A DNA stretch of 64,000 nt from Rhodosalinus sediminis (GCF_003385555.1 NZ_QOHR01000005.1:158694-222693), one strand, 5' to 3'; numbered from the stretch's first letter, positions 18,219-36,205 are shown. Program-made: numbers and translations. Notes: generated from the sequence alone by a model not told the origin.

Positions 18219-20144
18219 ATGACACGCCCCGACACCCCGCTTCTCGACCGCGTCGCCGGCCCCGCCGATCTGAAGGGCCTGAGCGACCGGGCGCTTTCGC
18301 AACTCGCCGACGAACTCCGGTCCGAGGTGATCTCGACCGTTTCCGAGACCGGCGGGCACCTGGGTTCCTCGCTCGGCGTCGTGGAGCTGACCGTGGCGAT
18401 CCACGCCGTCTTCAACACGCCGATGGACAAGCTGATCTGGGACGTGGGCCATCAGTGCTACGGCCACAAGATCCTGACCGGCCGGCGGGACCGCATCCGC
18501 ACCCTGCGCCAGAAGGACGGTCTGTCGGGCTTCACCAAGCGCGCCGAGAGCGAGTTCGACCCCTTCGGCGCCGCGCATTCCTCGACCTCGATCTCCGCCG
18601 CGCTCGGCTTCGCCGTGGGCCGCGACATGGGCCAGCCGACGGGCGACGCGATCGCCGTGATCGGCGACGGCGCGATCTCGGCCGGCATGGCCTACGAGGC
18701 GCTCAACAACGCGGGTGCCGAGGGCCGGCGCCTCTTCGTGATCCTGAACGACAACGAGATGTCGATCGCGCCGCCGGTCGGCGCGATGTCGCAGTATCTC
18801 TCGCGGCTCTACGCCAACGAGCCGCTGGCGCGCATGCGCTCGCTCGCCGAGGGGTTCGAGGACGCGCTGCCCGGGCCGGTCCGCGAGGGCGCCAAGCGCG
18901 CGCGCCAGCTCGTCACCGGGGCGAGCGGGCAGGGCACGCTCTTCGAGGAGCTCGGCTTCGAGTACATCGGCCCGATCGACGGCCACGACATGAGCCAGCT
19001 CCTGCCGGTGCTGCGCGCGGCGCGGGCGCGGGCGACGGGGCCGGTGCTCATCCACGCCTGCACCGTGAAGGGCAAGGGCTATGCCCCCGCCGAGAGCTCG
19101 GCCGACAAGTATCACGGCGTCGCGAAGTTCGACGTGGCCACCGGCGCGCAGGCCAAGTCGAAGCCCGCCGCGCCGGCCTACACCGCCGTCTTCGGCGACG
19201 CGCTGACCGAGGCCGCGGCCCGCGATCCCAAGGTGGTCGCGATCACCGCCGCCATGCCCTCGGGCACCGGCGTGGACCGGATGGCGAAACGCTTCCCCAA
19301 CCGCGTCTTCGACGCCGGCATCGCCGAGCAGCACGCGGTGACCTTCGCCGCCGGCCTCGCGGCGAGCGGCCTGCGCCCCTTCGCGGCGATCTATTCGACC
19401 TTCCTGCAGCGCGGCTACGACCAGGTCGTGCACGACGTGGCGCTTCAGGGCCTGCCCGTGCGCTTCGCCATCGACCGGGCGGGGCTCGTCGGCGCGGACG
19501 GGCCGACGCACGCGGGCGCCTTCGACATCGGCTACCTCGGCGCGCTGCCCGGCATGACGCTGATGGCCGCGGCCGACGAGGCGGAGCTCGTGCACATGGT
19601 CGCCACCGCGGCCGCGTTCGACGACGGGCCGATCGCCTTCCGCTATCCGCGCGGCAACGGCACGGGCGTCGAGATGCCCGAGCGGGGCGAGGTGCTCGAG
19701 ATCGGCAAGGGCCGCGTGGTGCGCGAGGGCAGCGACCTCGCCCTCGTCTCCTACGGCGCGCATCTCGCGGAGGCGCTCGCCGCCGCCGAGGCATTGGAGG
19801 CCGAGGGGATCTCCGTCACCGTGGCCGACGCGCGCTTCGCCAAGCCGCTCGACGAGGAGCTGCTGATGCAACTGGCGCGCCACCACCGCGGCCTCGTCAC
19901 GCTGGAGCAGGGCGCGGCGGGCGGCTTCGGCGCCTTCGTGATGCAGGCGCTCGCGCGGCGCGGGGCCTTCGACCGCGGGCTCGCGGTGCGCAACATCTGC
20001 CTGCCGGACCGCTACATCGATCAGGCGTCGCCCGCCGAGATGTACGCCGATGCGGGCATGAGCGCCGCCGACATCGCCGCCACCCTGCGCGAGATCGCCG
20101 GACAGGGTCAGGGCCGGGTGCTGCCCTTCAGCGTCACCGGCTGA
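18219..20144 (+). CDS. dxs: 1-deoxy-D-xylulose-5-phosphate synthase Dxs
   Basis: 641 residues, the normal length. Visible are the thiamine-diphosphate site [17 protein letters not shown], the Mg-binding [18 protein letters not shown] and the catalytic transketolase segment [15 protein letters not shown]. It makes DXP from pyruvate and glyceraldehyde 3-phosphate, first step of the MEP isoprenoid pathway. The ribosome-binding site AGAGGGAGGAG precedes the ATG. Standing 193 bp after pufC it could be co-transcribed with puf and would supply precursor for carotenoids, phytol and quinone. Confidence 0.97.
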   Translation: MTRPDTPLLDRVAGPADLKGLSDRALSQLADELRSEVISTVSETGGHLGSSLGVVELTVAIHAVFNTPMDKLIWDVGHQCYGHKILTGRRDRIRTLRQKDGLSGFTKRAESEFDPFGAAHSSTSISAALGFAVGRDMGQPTGDAIAVIGDGAISAGMAYEALNNAGAEGRRLFVILNDNEMSIAPPVGAMSQYLSRLYANEPLARMRSLAEGFEDALPGPVREGAKRARQLVTGASGQGTLFEELGFEYIGPIDGHDMSQLLPVLRAARARATGPVLIHACTVKGKGYAPAESSADKYHGVAKFDVATGAQAKSKPAAPAYTAVFGDALTEAAARDPKVVAITAAMPSGTGVDRMAKRFPNRVFDAGIAEQHAVTFAAGLAASGLRPFAAIYSTFLQRGYDQVVHDVALQGLPVRFAIDRAGLVGADGPTHAGAFDIGYLGALPGMTLMAAADEAELVHMVATAAAFDDGPIAFRYPRGNGTGVEMPERGEVLEIGKGRVVREGSDLALVSYGAHLAEALAAAEALEAEGISVTVADARFAKPLDEELLMQLARHHRGLVTLEQGAAGGFGAFVMQALARRGAFDRGLAVRNICLPDRYIDQASPAEMYADAGMSAADIAATLREIAGQGQGRVLPFSVTG

Positions 20145-20168
20145 GCCTCGGCTCAGGCGACGGATCGG

Positions 20169-20197
20169 CGCCCGCCTCCCTCGGAGGCGGGCGTTTT
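20169..20197 (+). terminator. Intrinsic terminator after dxs
   Basis: Perfect 11-bp stem CGCCCGCCTCC/GGAGGCGGGCG with loop CTC, followed by TTTT. It lies 24 bp after the dxs stop and ends the rightward bchC-puf-dxs region ahead of the convergent hemA. Confidence 0.85.
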
Positions 20198-20285
20198 CGC
20201 GTGCCGCCGGCTCGTCGCGCCCGCGCGGGCGCTCCTCGCTGCGTCGGGCGGCCGCCGCGCCCGGACGGGGTTCGCCCGAACGACG

Positions 20286-20316
20286 ACCGCCGCGCCCCGG
20301 GTGGGGACGCGGCGGT
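20286..20316. terminator. Stem-loop downstream of hemA
   Basis: ACCGCCGCG/CGCGGCGGT with an inner CCC/GGG extension, 37-68 bp beyond the hemA stop on the minus strand. No U-run follows in either direction, so termination is only suggested by position at the end of the long leftward operon. Confidence 0.35.
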
Positions 20317-20353
20317 GCGAAGAGGGCCCGTCAGGGCCCGATGAGCGCGCGGC

Positions 20354-21568
20354 TCAGGCGACCTCGTGGGCGATGGCGCACTGCTTCCAGAGCACGGTGA
20401 GCGCGTTGATCAGGTGGTCGATGTCCGCGTCCGTGTGCCAGGGCGAGGGGGTGAAGCGCAGCCGCTCGGTGCCCTTCGGCACCGTCGGATAATTGATCGG
20501 CTGCACGTAGATCCCGTAGTCGCGCATCAGGATGTCGGCGATCATCCGGCATTTCACCGGGTCCTTGATCATCACGGGGATGATGTGGCTCGGGTTCGGC
20601 AGATGCGGGATACCCGCGCGGTCGAGCCCGGCACGCAGCCGCGCCACGTTCTGCCGCTGCGCCTGCCGCTCGGCGTCGGACTCCTTGAGATAGGCGATCG
20701 AGGCCTGCGCGGCGGCCGCCACCGCGGGGGGCAGGGCGGTCGTGAAGATGAACCCGCTGGCGAAGCTCCGCACGAAGTCGCAGAGCGCCGCCGAGCCGGT
20801 GATGTAGCCGCCGACCACGCCGTAGGCCTTGCCGAGCGTCCCTTCGATCAGGGTGATGCGGTGGGCCAGCCCGCGCTCTTCCGAGACGCCGCCGCCGCGG
20901 GGGCCGTAGAGGCCCACGGCGTGCACCTCGTCGAGGTAGGTCATCGCGCCGTGTTTCTCGGCGACCTCGACGATCTCCTCCATCGGGCAGATGTCGCCGT
21001 CCATCGAGTAGACCGATTCGAAGGCCACGATCTTCGGCGCGTTGGCCGGCAGCGCGGAGAGCTTCGCGTCGAGGTCCTCGGGGTCGTTGTGCTTCCAGAT
21101 GACCTTCTTCGCGCGGGAGTGGCGGATGCCCTCGATCATGCTGGCGTGGTTCAGCTCGTCCGAGAGGATCACCGCGTCCGAGAGCCGCCCGCCCAGCGTC
21201 GAGAGCGCCGCCCAGTTCGAGACGTAGCCCGAGGTGAAGAGGAGCGCGCCCTCCTTGCCGTGCAGGTCGGCAAGCTCGCGCTCGAGCGCGACGTGGTGCG
21301 CGTTGGTGCCCGAGATGTTACGCGTGCCGCCGGCGCCCGCGCCGCAGCTGTCGATCACCTCCTTCATGCGCTCGGTGACCACCGGGTGCTGGCCCATGCC
21401 GAGGTAGTCGTTCGAGCACCAGACCGTGACCTCGGCCGGGGCGTCGTCGTCGTGGTTGCGCGCGCGGGGAAAGCGCCCGCACTGCCGCTCGAGATTGGCG
21501 AAGCGGCGATAGTTGCCCTCTTGCCTCAGGGCGTCGAGCTGGGTCTCGAACAGCGCTTCAAAGTCCAT
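20354..21568 (-). CDS. hemA: 5-aminolevulinate synthase HemA
   Basis: 404 residues of the alpha-oxoamine synthase PLP family. Motifs: [12 protein letters not shown], the His in [11 protein letters not shown], and the PLP lysine in [13 protein letters not shown]. It condenses glycine and succinyl-CoA to ALA, the tetrapyrrole precursor in alphaproteobacteria. The ATG at 21568 follows a GGAGGA site and overlaps the end of puhE by 11 bases, so ALA supply is tied to the bchF-puh operon. The ORF is open further upstream, but only this start has a ribosome-binding site and family-length N-terminus. Confidence 0.96.
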   Translation of the reverse strand: MDFEALFETQLDALRQEGNYRRFANLERQCGRFPRARNHDDDAPAEVTVWCSNDYLGMGQHPVVTERMKEVIDSCGAGAGGTRNISGTNAHHVALERELADLHGKEGALLFTSGYVSNWAALSTLGGRLSDAVILSDELNHASMIEGIRHSRAKKVIWKHNDPEDLDAKLSALPANAPKIVAFESVYSMDGDICPMEEIVEVAEKHGAMTYLDEVHAVGLYGPRGGGVSEERGLAHRITLIEGTLGKAYGVVGGYITGSAALCDFVRSFASGFIFTTALPPAVAAAAQASIAYLKESDAERQAQRQNVARLRAGLDRAGIPHLPNPSHIIPVMIKDPVKCRMIADILMRDYGIYVQPINYPTVPKGTERLRFTPSPWHTDADIDHLINALTVLWKQCAIAHEVA

Positions 21569-22379
21569 GAGCGTCCTCCGGTCCGTAAGTCGTTGTCTTG
21601 GGCGCACGGCGACGCTCGGGGAGCATCCAGCGCCAGAGTTTCGCGTCCTGCCACGGGATCACCATGAGCCAGTGCTCCAGCAGCGCGAGCGCGGTGAGGG
21701 CGGCCAGCAGCGAAAAGCCCACCGTGGCCGAGGCGGTGTCGGCGGAGATCAGCCGCTCGACCCAGCAGGCGGTGGCGGCGGTCAGCGCCGAGACCGAGAG
21801 CGGGAAGAGCCGGTTGAGCCGGCCGGTGCGGAAATGGCTCGGCAGATGCGCGAGCGCGTCGGGGATGAACTCCAGATTGATCTTGGGCACCCCGTAGAAG
21901 AGATTGAGCTTGGCCGAGATGCGCGCGCCGAAGAGCACCGCGAAGGTCCAGAGCCCGAAGAGGTTCTCCGCCCCCCAGCCGGTGAGCGCCATGGCGATCA
22001 GGAGCGCGGCGAGCAGCATCTCGTGATAGGCGACGGTGCCCCAGGCGCGCAGGAAGCGCTCGCCCTCGCCGACGCCCGGCGGGCAGGGGCGGGCCGCCGG
22101 CCCGGTGATCCGCCCGGTCAGGAAGGCGAGCTCGACCCAGCCCCAGACCGCGAGCGCCGAGAGGAAGGCGCCGTAGACCGCCGCCGTGCCGGTGCCGTCG
22201 AGGGTGGCGTGGTAGCCCCAGAGCCCCGCCGCCAGCAGCGGCAGGGTCCAAAGCACGGCCGCGGTGTTGGCCCGCGGCCCGCGCCGGTCGGCGAAGCGGA
22301 CGAGGGCGAGGATCGCCCCGGTGGAGAACCACCAGGCGAAGAGCGCGACGAGCGCCGCGATCCAGCCCGAGGCGGCCAT
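21558..22379 (-). CDS. puhE: Photosynthetic complex assembly protein PuhE
   Basis: 273 residues, hydrophobic, with about seven or eight membrane helices starting at [19 protein letters not shown]. The stretch [23 protein letters not shown] is typical of the family (putative photosynthetic complex assembly protein 2). PuhE affects reaction-centre assembly and bacteriochlorophyll levels in Rhodobacter; its biochemical activity is unknown. The ATG overlaps the acsF stop by one base (TGATG), and its 3' end overlaps hemA. Confidence 0.9.
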   Translation of the reverse strand: MAASGWIAALVALFAWWFSTGAILALVRFADRRGPRANTAAVLWTLPLLAAGLWGYHATLDGTGTAAVYGAFLSALAVWGWVELAFLTGRITGPAARPCPPGVGEGERFLRAWGTVAYHEMLLAALLIAMALTGWGAENLFGLWTFAVLFGARISAKLNLFYGVPKINLEFIPDALAHLPSHFRTGRLNRLFPLSVSALTAATACWVERLISADTASATVGFSLLAALTALALLEHWLMVIPWQDAKLWRWMLPERRRAPKTTTYGPEDAHGL

Positions 22380-23515
22380 CAGTAGACGGGCTCCAGGCGC
22401 GGGCTGTCGGGCACCTGATGCGTCTTCGCCGGGATCGTGTAGAGCGCCGCGAAGGTCATCGCGGCGCGCGCGCTGTTCGTCCACTGCTTGAGCTTGCCGC
22501 CGACGCCGCCCTGTTTCTTGCCCTCGGCGATGCCGACGTTCGCCCGGTGCAGCCGCTCGAGGTTGCGCTGCCAGCGCGGGTTGTCGATGTCGAGCGTGAT
22601 CGGGAAGATCTGCTTTGAGAGCTCGCTCGTCTTGGTGAAGACCTCCCGCGCGTACCAGTCGGGGTCCACCCCGATCGCATTGTGGAAGGCCGGGCGCTGG
22701 TGGTCACGGACGTACATCGTCGCGAAGACCGCCGTCAGGAAGAACTTGATCCAGAGCACGTTGACGCCGCTCGTCAGCTTCGGGTCGGTCTTCATCAGGA
22801 GGGCGAAGGCCTCGCCGTGGCTGAACTCGTCGTTGCACCACTCGCGGAACCACTTGAAGATCGGGTGGAAGCGGTGCTCCGGATGCTTCTCGAAGTGGCG
22901 GTAGATCGTGATGTAGCGCGCGTAGCCGATCTTCTCCGAGAGATAGGTGGCGTAGTAGATGAACTTCGGCCGGAAGAAGGTGTACTTCTTCTTCTGCGTC
23001 AGGAACCCGAGGTTCACGGCCACGCCCGCCTCGCGCAGGGCGTCGTTGATGAAGCCGGCGTGCCGCGCCTCGTCCCGCGCCATGAGCTGGAAGAGCTGCG
23101 TGATGTCCTTGTTGTGGCCGCGCCGCTTCATCTCCTTGTAGAGGACGCAGCCCGAGAACTCGGCGGTGCAGGAGCTGATGAGGAAGTCGATGAATTCCTT
23201 TTTCAGCTTGGGGTCCATCCCCTCCCAGTCGACGTGGTCCCAGGACTCGTCCTTCTTGAAGTGGCCCTTGTTCGGGTCCGCCTCCATCTGCGCGATGAGC
23301 CGGTCCCAGTCCTCGCGCACCGGGCTGACGTCGATGGCGTCGAGCTCGTCGAAGTCGGTGGTGTAGAAGCGCGGCGTCAGCAGGGTGTTCTGCATCGCCG
23401 TGTCGGTGGCCGACTTGCTGTCGAACTTCGCCTGCTCCTCCTGGATCGCGATGCCTTCCTCGGCGGTGGTCGCGTCGGCGGAGTGCTTGGGCATCTGGCG
23501 TGTGGGGGCGTTCAT
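22379..23515 (-). CDS. acsF: Mg-protoporphyrin IX monomethyl ester oxidative cyclase AcsF
   Basis: 378 residues of the diiron carboxylate family, with iron-ligand regions EFSGCVLYKEMKRR, DEARHAGFIND and CNDEFSHGEAFAL. The enzyme uses O2 to form the isocyclic ring E. Presence of acsF, with no bchE in this window, fits an aerobic or facultatively aerobic phototroph. The ATG overlaps the stop of the upstream 98-aa gene (ATGA), which in alphaproteobacteria encodes the cyclase partner BciE. Confidence 0.97.
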   Translation of the reverse strand: MNAPTRQMPKHSADATTAEEGIAIQEEQAKFDSKSATDTAMQNTLLTPRFYTTDFDELDAIDVSPVREDWDRLIAQMEADPNKGHFKKDESWDHVDWEGMDPKLKKEFIDFLISSCTAEFSGCVLYKEMKRRGHNKDITQLFQLMARDEARHAGFINDALREAGVAVNLGFLTQKKKYTFFRPKFIYYATYLSEKIGYARYITIYRHFEKHPEHRFHPIFKWFREWCNDEFSHGEAFALLMKTDPKLTSGVNVLWIKFFLTAVFATMYVRDHQRPAFHNAIGVDPDWYAREVFTKTSELSKQIFPITLDIDNPRWQRNLERLHRANVGIAEGKKQGGVGGKLKQWTNSARAAMTFAALYTIPAKTHQVPDSPRLEPVY

Positions 23516-23808
23516 AGGTCCACCTCCTCGGAGAACGAGAATTCGCAGAGCTCCATCACCTCGACGTCGCCCGTCAGGCGCGTCCAGAGCCGTTCGAGAC
23601 CGGAGGCGCGGACGATGATCGCCTCGCGGTCCTCGGTCACGATCTCGCCGAAGGGGGCCATGATCTCGGGGCCCTTCACCTTCACCTCGTCGCCGGGGTG
23701 GACGACCGCCCCGTTGTTGAAGCGCACATGCGCGTGGAGGCTTTCGAACCTGTGGCTCACCTCCACCGTGCAGGGCGCGTGTTCGATCTCTCGCGTCAGA
23801 AGTCCCAT
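23512..23808 (-). CDS. bciE: Aerobic cyclase subunit BciE (98 aa)
   Basis: 98 residues, soluble, mostly beta-strand by composition (VHPGDEVKVKGPEI, GEIVTEDREAIIVRA). The start ATG at 23808 is the first in frame after puhC. I assign BciE by place and size: in Rhodobacter sphaeroides the small gene beside acsF encodes BciE, required with AcsF for the O2-dependent cyclase of alphaproteobacteria. The four-base overlap with acsF supports a matched subunit. I could not align it here, so the name rests on context; otherwise it is a conserved protein of unknown function of the puh region. Confidence 0.78.
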   Translation of the reverse strand: MGLLTREIEHAPCTVEVSHRFESLHAHVRFNNGAVVHPGDEVKVKGPEIMAPFGEIVTEDREAIIVRASGLERLWTRLTGDVEVMELCEFSFSEEVDL

Positions 23809-23825
23809 GTCTCGGTTCCCTTTCG

Positions 23826-24293
23826 TCACTTCAGCAGAAGCTTGGCGAAGGCTTCCGCGTTGTCCCGACCGAACCCCATCAGGTCTGCTCCCCACCCGGT
23901 GGAGGGATCGTGGACGGAAAAGCGCCCGTTCTCGTGGCGCCGCAGTTCGACGGGGCCGTCGAGGGCCACGCCGTGCTTGGTGCGCTCGCGGTGGAGCACA
24001 CGGTAGACGCCGGACACGAAGCCGCCCTCCTCGGGCGACAGGTCGGCGATGATGGTCCCGTCGGCGGCGCGCACCGTGGCGGCGCCGGACATGTCGCCCT
24101 CGAGGTGGAGCATGCGGGCATGCGTCACCGGGCTCTCGGGCGGGGTCGAGGTGACGGGACGGCCCGTCCAGACCGCGATCGAGACGATCACGAGGACGGC
24201 CATGACGAGCCCGAACATCGCGCGCACCAGCACGACGGGAACGATCCGGTGTTCCGGCGTGTAGGTGCGCGGCGGGCGGGCGGTCTGCGACAT
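23826..24293 (-). CDS. puhC: Photosynthetic complex assembly protein PuhC
   Basis: 155 residues: a short cytoplasmic basic N-terminus, one membrane helix at about 20-43 (LVRAMFGLVMAVLVIVSIAVW) and a periplasmic domain with GFVSGVYRVLHRERTKHGV. PuhC assists reorganisation and assembly of RC-LH1. It lies between puhB (29 bp upstream) and bciE (17 bp downstream) in the usual puhABC order. Confidence 0.93.
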   Translation of the reverse strand: MSQTARPPRTYTPEHRIVPVVLVRAMFGLVMAVLVIVSIAVWTGRPVTSTPPESPVTHARMLHLEGDMSGAATVRAADGTIIADLSPEEGGFVSGVYRVLHRERTKHGVALDGPVELRRHENGRFSVHDPSTGWGADLMGFGRDNAEAFAKLLLK

Positions 24294-24322
24294 CTTTCTG
24301 TCTCCTCCCCTGGCTTACGGTG

Positions 24323-24958
24323 TCATTCGGCGGCCACGCCGGCAACCGGCGCGTCGGCGCGGGCCACCTGCGGCTCGGCCACGCGGGTCTCGGCGGCCTC
24401 TGCGAGGATCCCCGCGACGCGCTCGGCGTCGGGGATGCAGCGCAGCGCCGGCTCGGGATTGCGCAGGTGCCACGGCCGGACGTGCGGCCAGAGCACCAGG
24501 TAGCTGAACCGCGTCTCGCCCATCAGCTCCAGCGCGATCGTGCCCGTGCCGCGCCGGCGCAGGTCGAGGTTGGCGTTGGCGATCTGCGTGTAGGGCAGGT
24601 TGAGCGTCACGGTGAGCGCCGCGCCCACGCGCATCGCCACCCGGCGGTTGGTGATCGTGTAGACCGTCGCCCGCGCCTGCACCCATGCGACGATGGCGAG
24701 CAGGGCGCAGACGATCAGCCCCATGACGATGAAGGGCGTCGAGATCGCCACCGCCTGCGCGAACGGCATCAGGTCGATGGCGGCGACCAGACGCCATGCC
24801 GCGAGCAGGACGAAATAGCCCATCACCCACTTCAGGTTCATCGACTCGAGGGCGAGCGCCCAGGCGTCGGGGCGGCCCTGCCAGAGGATGCGCTCGCCCT
24901 CGGGCGGCGTCTCGGGCAGGCCCTTGACGGGTTCGAATGCGAAATCGTCGTGCGACAT
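24323..24958 (-). CDS. puhB: Photosynthetic complex assembly protein PuhB
   Basis: 211 residues with three predicted membrane helices between about 40 and 95 and a bacterial PH-like segment (ATVYTITNRRVAMRVGAALTVTLNLPYTQI). PuhB dimerises and helps reaction-centre assembly. The C-terminal 25 residues are Ala/Val/Glu-rich and poorly conserved. It follows puhA after 19 bp. Confidence 0.93.
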   Translation of the reverse strand: MSHDDFAFEPVKGLPETPPEGERILWQGRPDAWALALESMNLKWVMGYFVLLAAWRLVAAIDLMPFAQAVAISTPFIVMGLIVCALLAIVAWVQARATVYTITNRRVAMRVGAALTVTLNLPYTQIANANLDLRRRGTGTIALELMGETRFSYLVLWPHVRPWHLRNPEPALRCIPDAERVAGILAEAAETRVAEPQVARADAPVAGVAAE

Positions 24959-24977
24959 GGCGTCGGGTCCTTTCCGG

Positions 24978-25748
24978 TCAGAGTTGCGGCTCGAGCCGCT
25001 CCTCGTCGGCGTAGATCACGCCGCCGGCGTAGTAGGCGGCGATCTTGTCCTCCTCGAGCAGGGTCACCTGCCGCGGCGAGGCGTGCACCGGCACGTTGGC
25101 GAAGTGCTTGGCGTAGATCGTGCGGATCTTGACGTGGTCGCGCTTGATCACCGCCAGCGTCATCGGCACGAGGCGCTTGCCCTCGCCCCACTCGGGGTCG
25201 AGCTGATATTCGATGAAGCGCACGAGCTGCTCGGGCTCGTCGATCCACATGTCGGTCACCGTGCCGACCACGACCTTGTCGCCCGACATCACCGGCAGAC
25301 CGCGCGGATCGCGGCCCGCGGCGACGTGGAAGTTCTCGGTCGCCGCCATCGGCACGATCTTCGGGTGGCCGTGGCCGTCAAGCTCGGGCACGTCGCGGCG
25401 GTTCACCCAGGCCGCGGGGCCGATGCCGTCGACCAGCGGATCGCCCGTCGGCACGAAGGGATAGCCGCGCACCGGCTGCGTCTGCTCCATCGCGAGGTCC
25501 TCGCGCTCCTGCACCTGCTGCGAGGGATAGGAAACCTCGCCGCGGCCGTGCGCGAGCTTGAAGGTCTTGTCCTCGGGCAGGGGGAAGACGCTCGGCGTGG
25601 GCGCCGGATTGCCCTGCTCGTCCTCGAGCGGATAGCCCTCGCGCATGTTCTCGCGCTGGAGGTAGACGACCAGCCCCGCGAAGAAGAGGTAGAAGAGCCA
25701 GAGCGAGAGGCTGGCAAGATCGAATTGTCCGAAGAAGGTCTCAGTCAT
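24978..25748 (-). CDS. puhA: Photosynthetic reaction centre H subunit PuhA
   Basis: 256 residues. One N-terminal membrane helix (about 12-30, LASLSLWLFYLFFAGLVVY) precedes the cytoplasmic beta-rich domain that caps the L and M subunits and controls proton delivery to QB. Typical stretches are YLQRENMREGYPLE, GYPFVPTGDPLVDGIGPAAW and GTVTDMWIDEPEQLVRFIEY. It lies 30 bp after lhaA and starts the puhABC-bciE-acsF-puhE-hemA part of the operon. Confidence 0.97.
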   Translation of the reverse strand: MTETFFGQFDLASLSLWLFYLFFAGLVVYLQRENMREGYPLEDEQGNPAPTPSVFPLPEDKTFKLAHGRGEVSYPSQQVQEREDLAMEQTQPVRGYPFVPTGDPLVDGIGPAAWVNRRDVPELDGHGHPKIVPMAATENFHVAAGRDPRGLPVMSGDKVVVGTVTDMWIDEPEQLVRFIEYQLDPEWGEGKRLVPMTLAVIKRDHVKIRTIYAKHFANVPVHASPRQVTLLEEDKIAAYYAGGVIYADEERLEPQL

Positions 25749-25778
25749 TGGTCTTTCCTTTCGAGAGACGGACGGCGG

Positions 25779-27221
25779 TCATGTCGGCATCTCCGCGAGG
25801 CCGAAGCGATGCTGCTCCGGGTCGCGCCGCGCGGGGCCGGCGGCATGCTTCACGAGCGGGCCGATCGCCACGAGAGTGACGAAGAGAAGCCCGATCTCCA
25901 GGTGGTAGACGAAGGAATATCCGGTCGCCGGGTCGTTCAGCGCCTCGCCGAGGCGGCCCGACAGCGCGGCATGGTTGACGAGGTCGCGCAGCCCGCCGCC
26001 GAGCGCGATGGCGAGGCCCGCGGCGGTGGCCTGCGCCGCGCCCCACGCGCCGAGCGCGAGGCCCCGGCCCGCCGCGCCCTCGGCCGGCATGGTCATCGCC
26101 GCGGTCAGTGTGGCGACCGCGAAGAGCCCGCCGCCGAAGCCGATCAGCGCCGCGCCGAGGAAGAAGACCGCGCCGGAGCCCATCGGCGCCGCGAAGATCA
26201 CCGTGGAAAAGGCGGCGACCCCGATCAGCACGCCCATCGCCGCCATGCGGTAGGCGTTCGAGCCGCGCGCCAGAAGCCGCGCGGCCAGCGCGAAGGACAG
26301 GAGCGCGCCGCCGGCCCAGGTCGCGGTCAGCAGCGTCGTCGCCGAGACCGACAGCCCGAGGATCTCGCCGCCGTAGGGCTCCAGCAGCACGTCCTGCATG
26401 TTGAAGGCCATGGTCCCGAGGAACACCACGGCCAGCAGCCGCCCCGCCGTGCCGCCCGCGGCCAGATCGGACCAGGCGTCGCGGAAGCGCGGGCGCGGCG
26501 CCGCGCGCTCCTCGCGCGACATCGGGCGGATCTTCTCCTGCTTCCAGAGCGCGACGAGGTTCAGCAGGATACCGGCGAGCGCCACGCCCTGCACCACGCG
26601 TACCAGCGTGAAGGGCGCGAAATCCCGCAGCAGCCAGCCGACGACGATCGCCGAGCCGCCCATGCCGATCAGGTACATCACGTAGAGCAGCGCGACGACG
26701 CGCGGGCGGGTCTCCTCCGTCGCGCGGTCCGCGGCGAGCGCGAGGCCCGCGGTCTGCGTCATGTGCATCCCGAGCCCGGCCATAAGGAAGGCCACCGCGG
26801 CGAGCGCCTCGCCGGCCCACCAGGGCCCGACCGCCTGCTGCCCGCCCAGCACGAGGATCGCGAAGGGCATCACGGCGAGCCCGCCCATCTGCCAGAGCGA
26901 GCCGAACCACAGGTAGGGCACCCGCCGCCAGCCGAGCGCGCTCTTGTGCGTGTCCGAGCGGAAGCCCAGCAGCGCCCGGAAGGGCGCGACCAGCACCGGC
27001 AGCGCGATCATCGCCGCCACGATCAGCGCGGGCACCGAAAGCTCCACGATCATCACGCGGTTCAGCGTGCCGAGCAGCATGACCATCGCCATGCCGACCG
27101 AGACCTGAAAGAGCGACAGCCGCAGAAGCTGGCTCAGCGGCAGACCCTCGCTCGCGGCGTCCGCGAAGGGCAGGATCTGCGTGGTGAACCGCGCGAGCGG
27201 ACGGAGACGCCAGAGACTCAT
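25779..27221 (-). CDS. lhaA: LH1 assembly protein LhaA (PucC/BCD family)
   Basis: 480 residues, twelve predicted membrane helices of the MFS-like PucC/LhaA/Bch2 family; FRALLGFRSDTHKSALGWRRVPY is its typical first cytoplasmic loop. LhaA is needed for LH1 assembly, probably by delivering bacteriochlorophyll. Start ATG 27221 is chosen because it overlaps the bchM stop (ATGA) and matches the family N-terminus MSLWRLRPL; the frame is open for 170 bp further upstream. As puhA follows, this paralogue is LhaA rather than PucC. Confidence 0.93.
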   Translation of the reverse strand: MSLWRLRPLARFTTQILPFADAASEGLPLSQLLRLSLFQVSVGMAMVMLLGTLNRVMIVELSVPALIVAAMIALPVLVAPFRALLGFRSDTHKSALGWRRVPYLWFGSLWQMGGLAVMPFAILVLGGQQAVGPWWAGEALAAVAFLMAGLGMHMTQTAGLALAADRATEETRPRVVALLYVMYLIGMGGSAIVVGWLLRDFAPFTLVRVVQGVALAGILLNLVALWKQEKIRPMSREERAAPRPRFRDAWSDLAAGGTAGRLLAVVFLGTMAFNMQDVLLEPYGGEILGLSVSATTLLTATWAGGALLSFALAARLLARGSNAYRMAAMGVLIGVAAFSTVIFAAPMGSGAVFFLGAALIGFGGGLFAVATLTAAMTMPAEGAAGRGLALGAWGAAQATAAGLAIALGGGLRDLVNHAALSGRLGEALNDPATGYSFVYHLEIGLLFVTLVAIGPLVKHAAGPARRDPEQHRFGLAEMPT

Positions 27222-27897
27222 CGCGACACCTCCAGCGCCTGCGAGATGTAGAAGCCTTCCGCGACCCGCTCGAGCACGCGGAGCCGCCCCGGCGCGCCCG
27301 CCTCGCGGAGCGCGCGGGCGAGGCGCTCGGGCGCATGCGGCACCATGGTGGGCGAGCGGTCCGAGCGCGGGAAGAGCCGACCCGCCTGCCACATCGCCAT
27401 CAGGAGCGGCGTGCGCGGCGCGACGGTGAAGACGACCCGCCCCTCGGTGCGCCGCGCCAGCCCGTCGAGCGCGCGGGCGAGATCCGGCAGGCGGTAGTAG
27501 ATCAGGCTGTCCATCGCCACGACGTGGTCGAAGCGCCCGCGCGCGGGATCGAGCATGTCGCCCGCGGCGAAGGTCACGCGGCCCCGGCAGCCCTCGGGCA
27601 GCCGCGCCTCGGCGATCTTCACGAGGCTGGGCGAGATGTCCACCGCCACGACCTCCGCGCCGCGCAGGGCGAGCTCGGCCGTCATCGGTCCCGCCCCGCA
27701 GCCCGCGTCGAGCACCCGCATGCCGCTCAGGTCCTCGCCCAGCCGGCCGAGGATCTGCGCGCGCATCGCCTCCCGCCCCCGGCGCACCGTCTCGCGGATC
27801 TTCGAGACGGGCGCGTCCGAGGTCAGCCGCTCCCAGGTGCGGGTCGCGGTCTTGTCGAAATAGGTCTCGACGCGGGAGAGGGTGCTCTCGTAGCTCA

Positions 27898-27898
<1 letters not shown>
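27218..27898 (-). CDS. bchM: Mg-protoporphyrin IX O-methyltransferase BchM
   Basis: 226 residues, class I SAM methyltransferase with motif VLDAGCGAGPMTAEL (near 65-80) and DMLDPARGRFDHVVAMDSLIYY. It methylates the C13 propionate of Mg-protoporphyrin IX, between BchH and AcsF in the pathway. The ATG overlaps the bchL stop by one base (TGATG) and its stop overlaps lhaA by four. Confidence 0.95.
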
Positions 27899-35958
<8,060 letters not shown>

Positions 35959-35991
35959 CTCTCCTCCGAGGGCTCGGATCAGGTTGAGGCG

Positions 35992-36021
35992 ATGCTAGGG
36001 CCGGCGGGTGGAAAGTGTCAA
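35992..36021 (-). promoter_or_regulatory. Sigma70-type promoter of the bchF-hemA operon
   Basis: On the minus strand a perfect TTGACA (36021-36016) is followed after 18 bp by TAGCAT (35997-35992). The -35 hexamer forms one arm of the PpsR box TGTAAATTAGGATTGACA, so repressor and polymerase compete. The leader to the bchF ATG is about 30 nt. Confidence 0.6.
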
Positions 36022-36033
36022 TCCTAATTTACA
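36016..36033. promoter_or_regulatory. PpsR/CrtJ box before bchF
   Basis: Perfect TGT-N12-ACA, 58 bp upstream of the bchF ATG, with the AT-rich core found at the other sites here. No second perfect box lies 7-8 bp away; a TGT-N12-ACG match at 36051-36068 is 17 bp off. PpsR/CrtJ can also pair distant boxes, so co-operation with the box at 36188 is possible. Confidence 0.78.
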
Positions 36034-36187
36034 CTGCGGCTCGCCGGGGATGTAAGTTCGCGTGGACGTGCGCGCGAGGCCGTCGAAACCGGGCTTGCAA
36101 AGAGGTGTCGGAACGAAACTAACTGAAAAAAGGGAAAAATTTCTTCCGGTGGAATCAGGGTGCAAGCTTGCGGCACCCCCGCGAAGG

Positions 36188-36205
36188 TGTCAGGAAGATT
36201 TGACA
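36188..36205. promoter_or_regulatory. PpsR/CrtJ box before ppaA
   Basis: Perfect TGT-N12-ACA (TGTCAGGAAGATTTGACA), 80 bp upstream of the ppaA start, which suggests that PpsR controls its own antirepressor gene and probably itself. The 327-bp bchF-ppaA intergenic region also holds an unusually A/T-rich tract at about 36109-36155 and the palindrome GCAAGCTTGC at 36162-36171; no further gene is visible in it. Confidence 0.7.

Noticed and set aside
36051..36068. TGT-N12-ACG as partner of the bchF PpsR box
   Set aside because: It has one mismatch, a GC-rich core and 17-bp spacing instead of 7-8.
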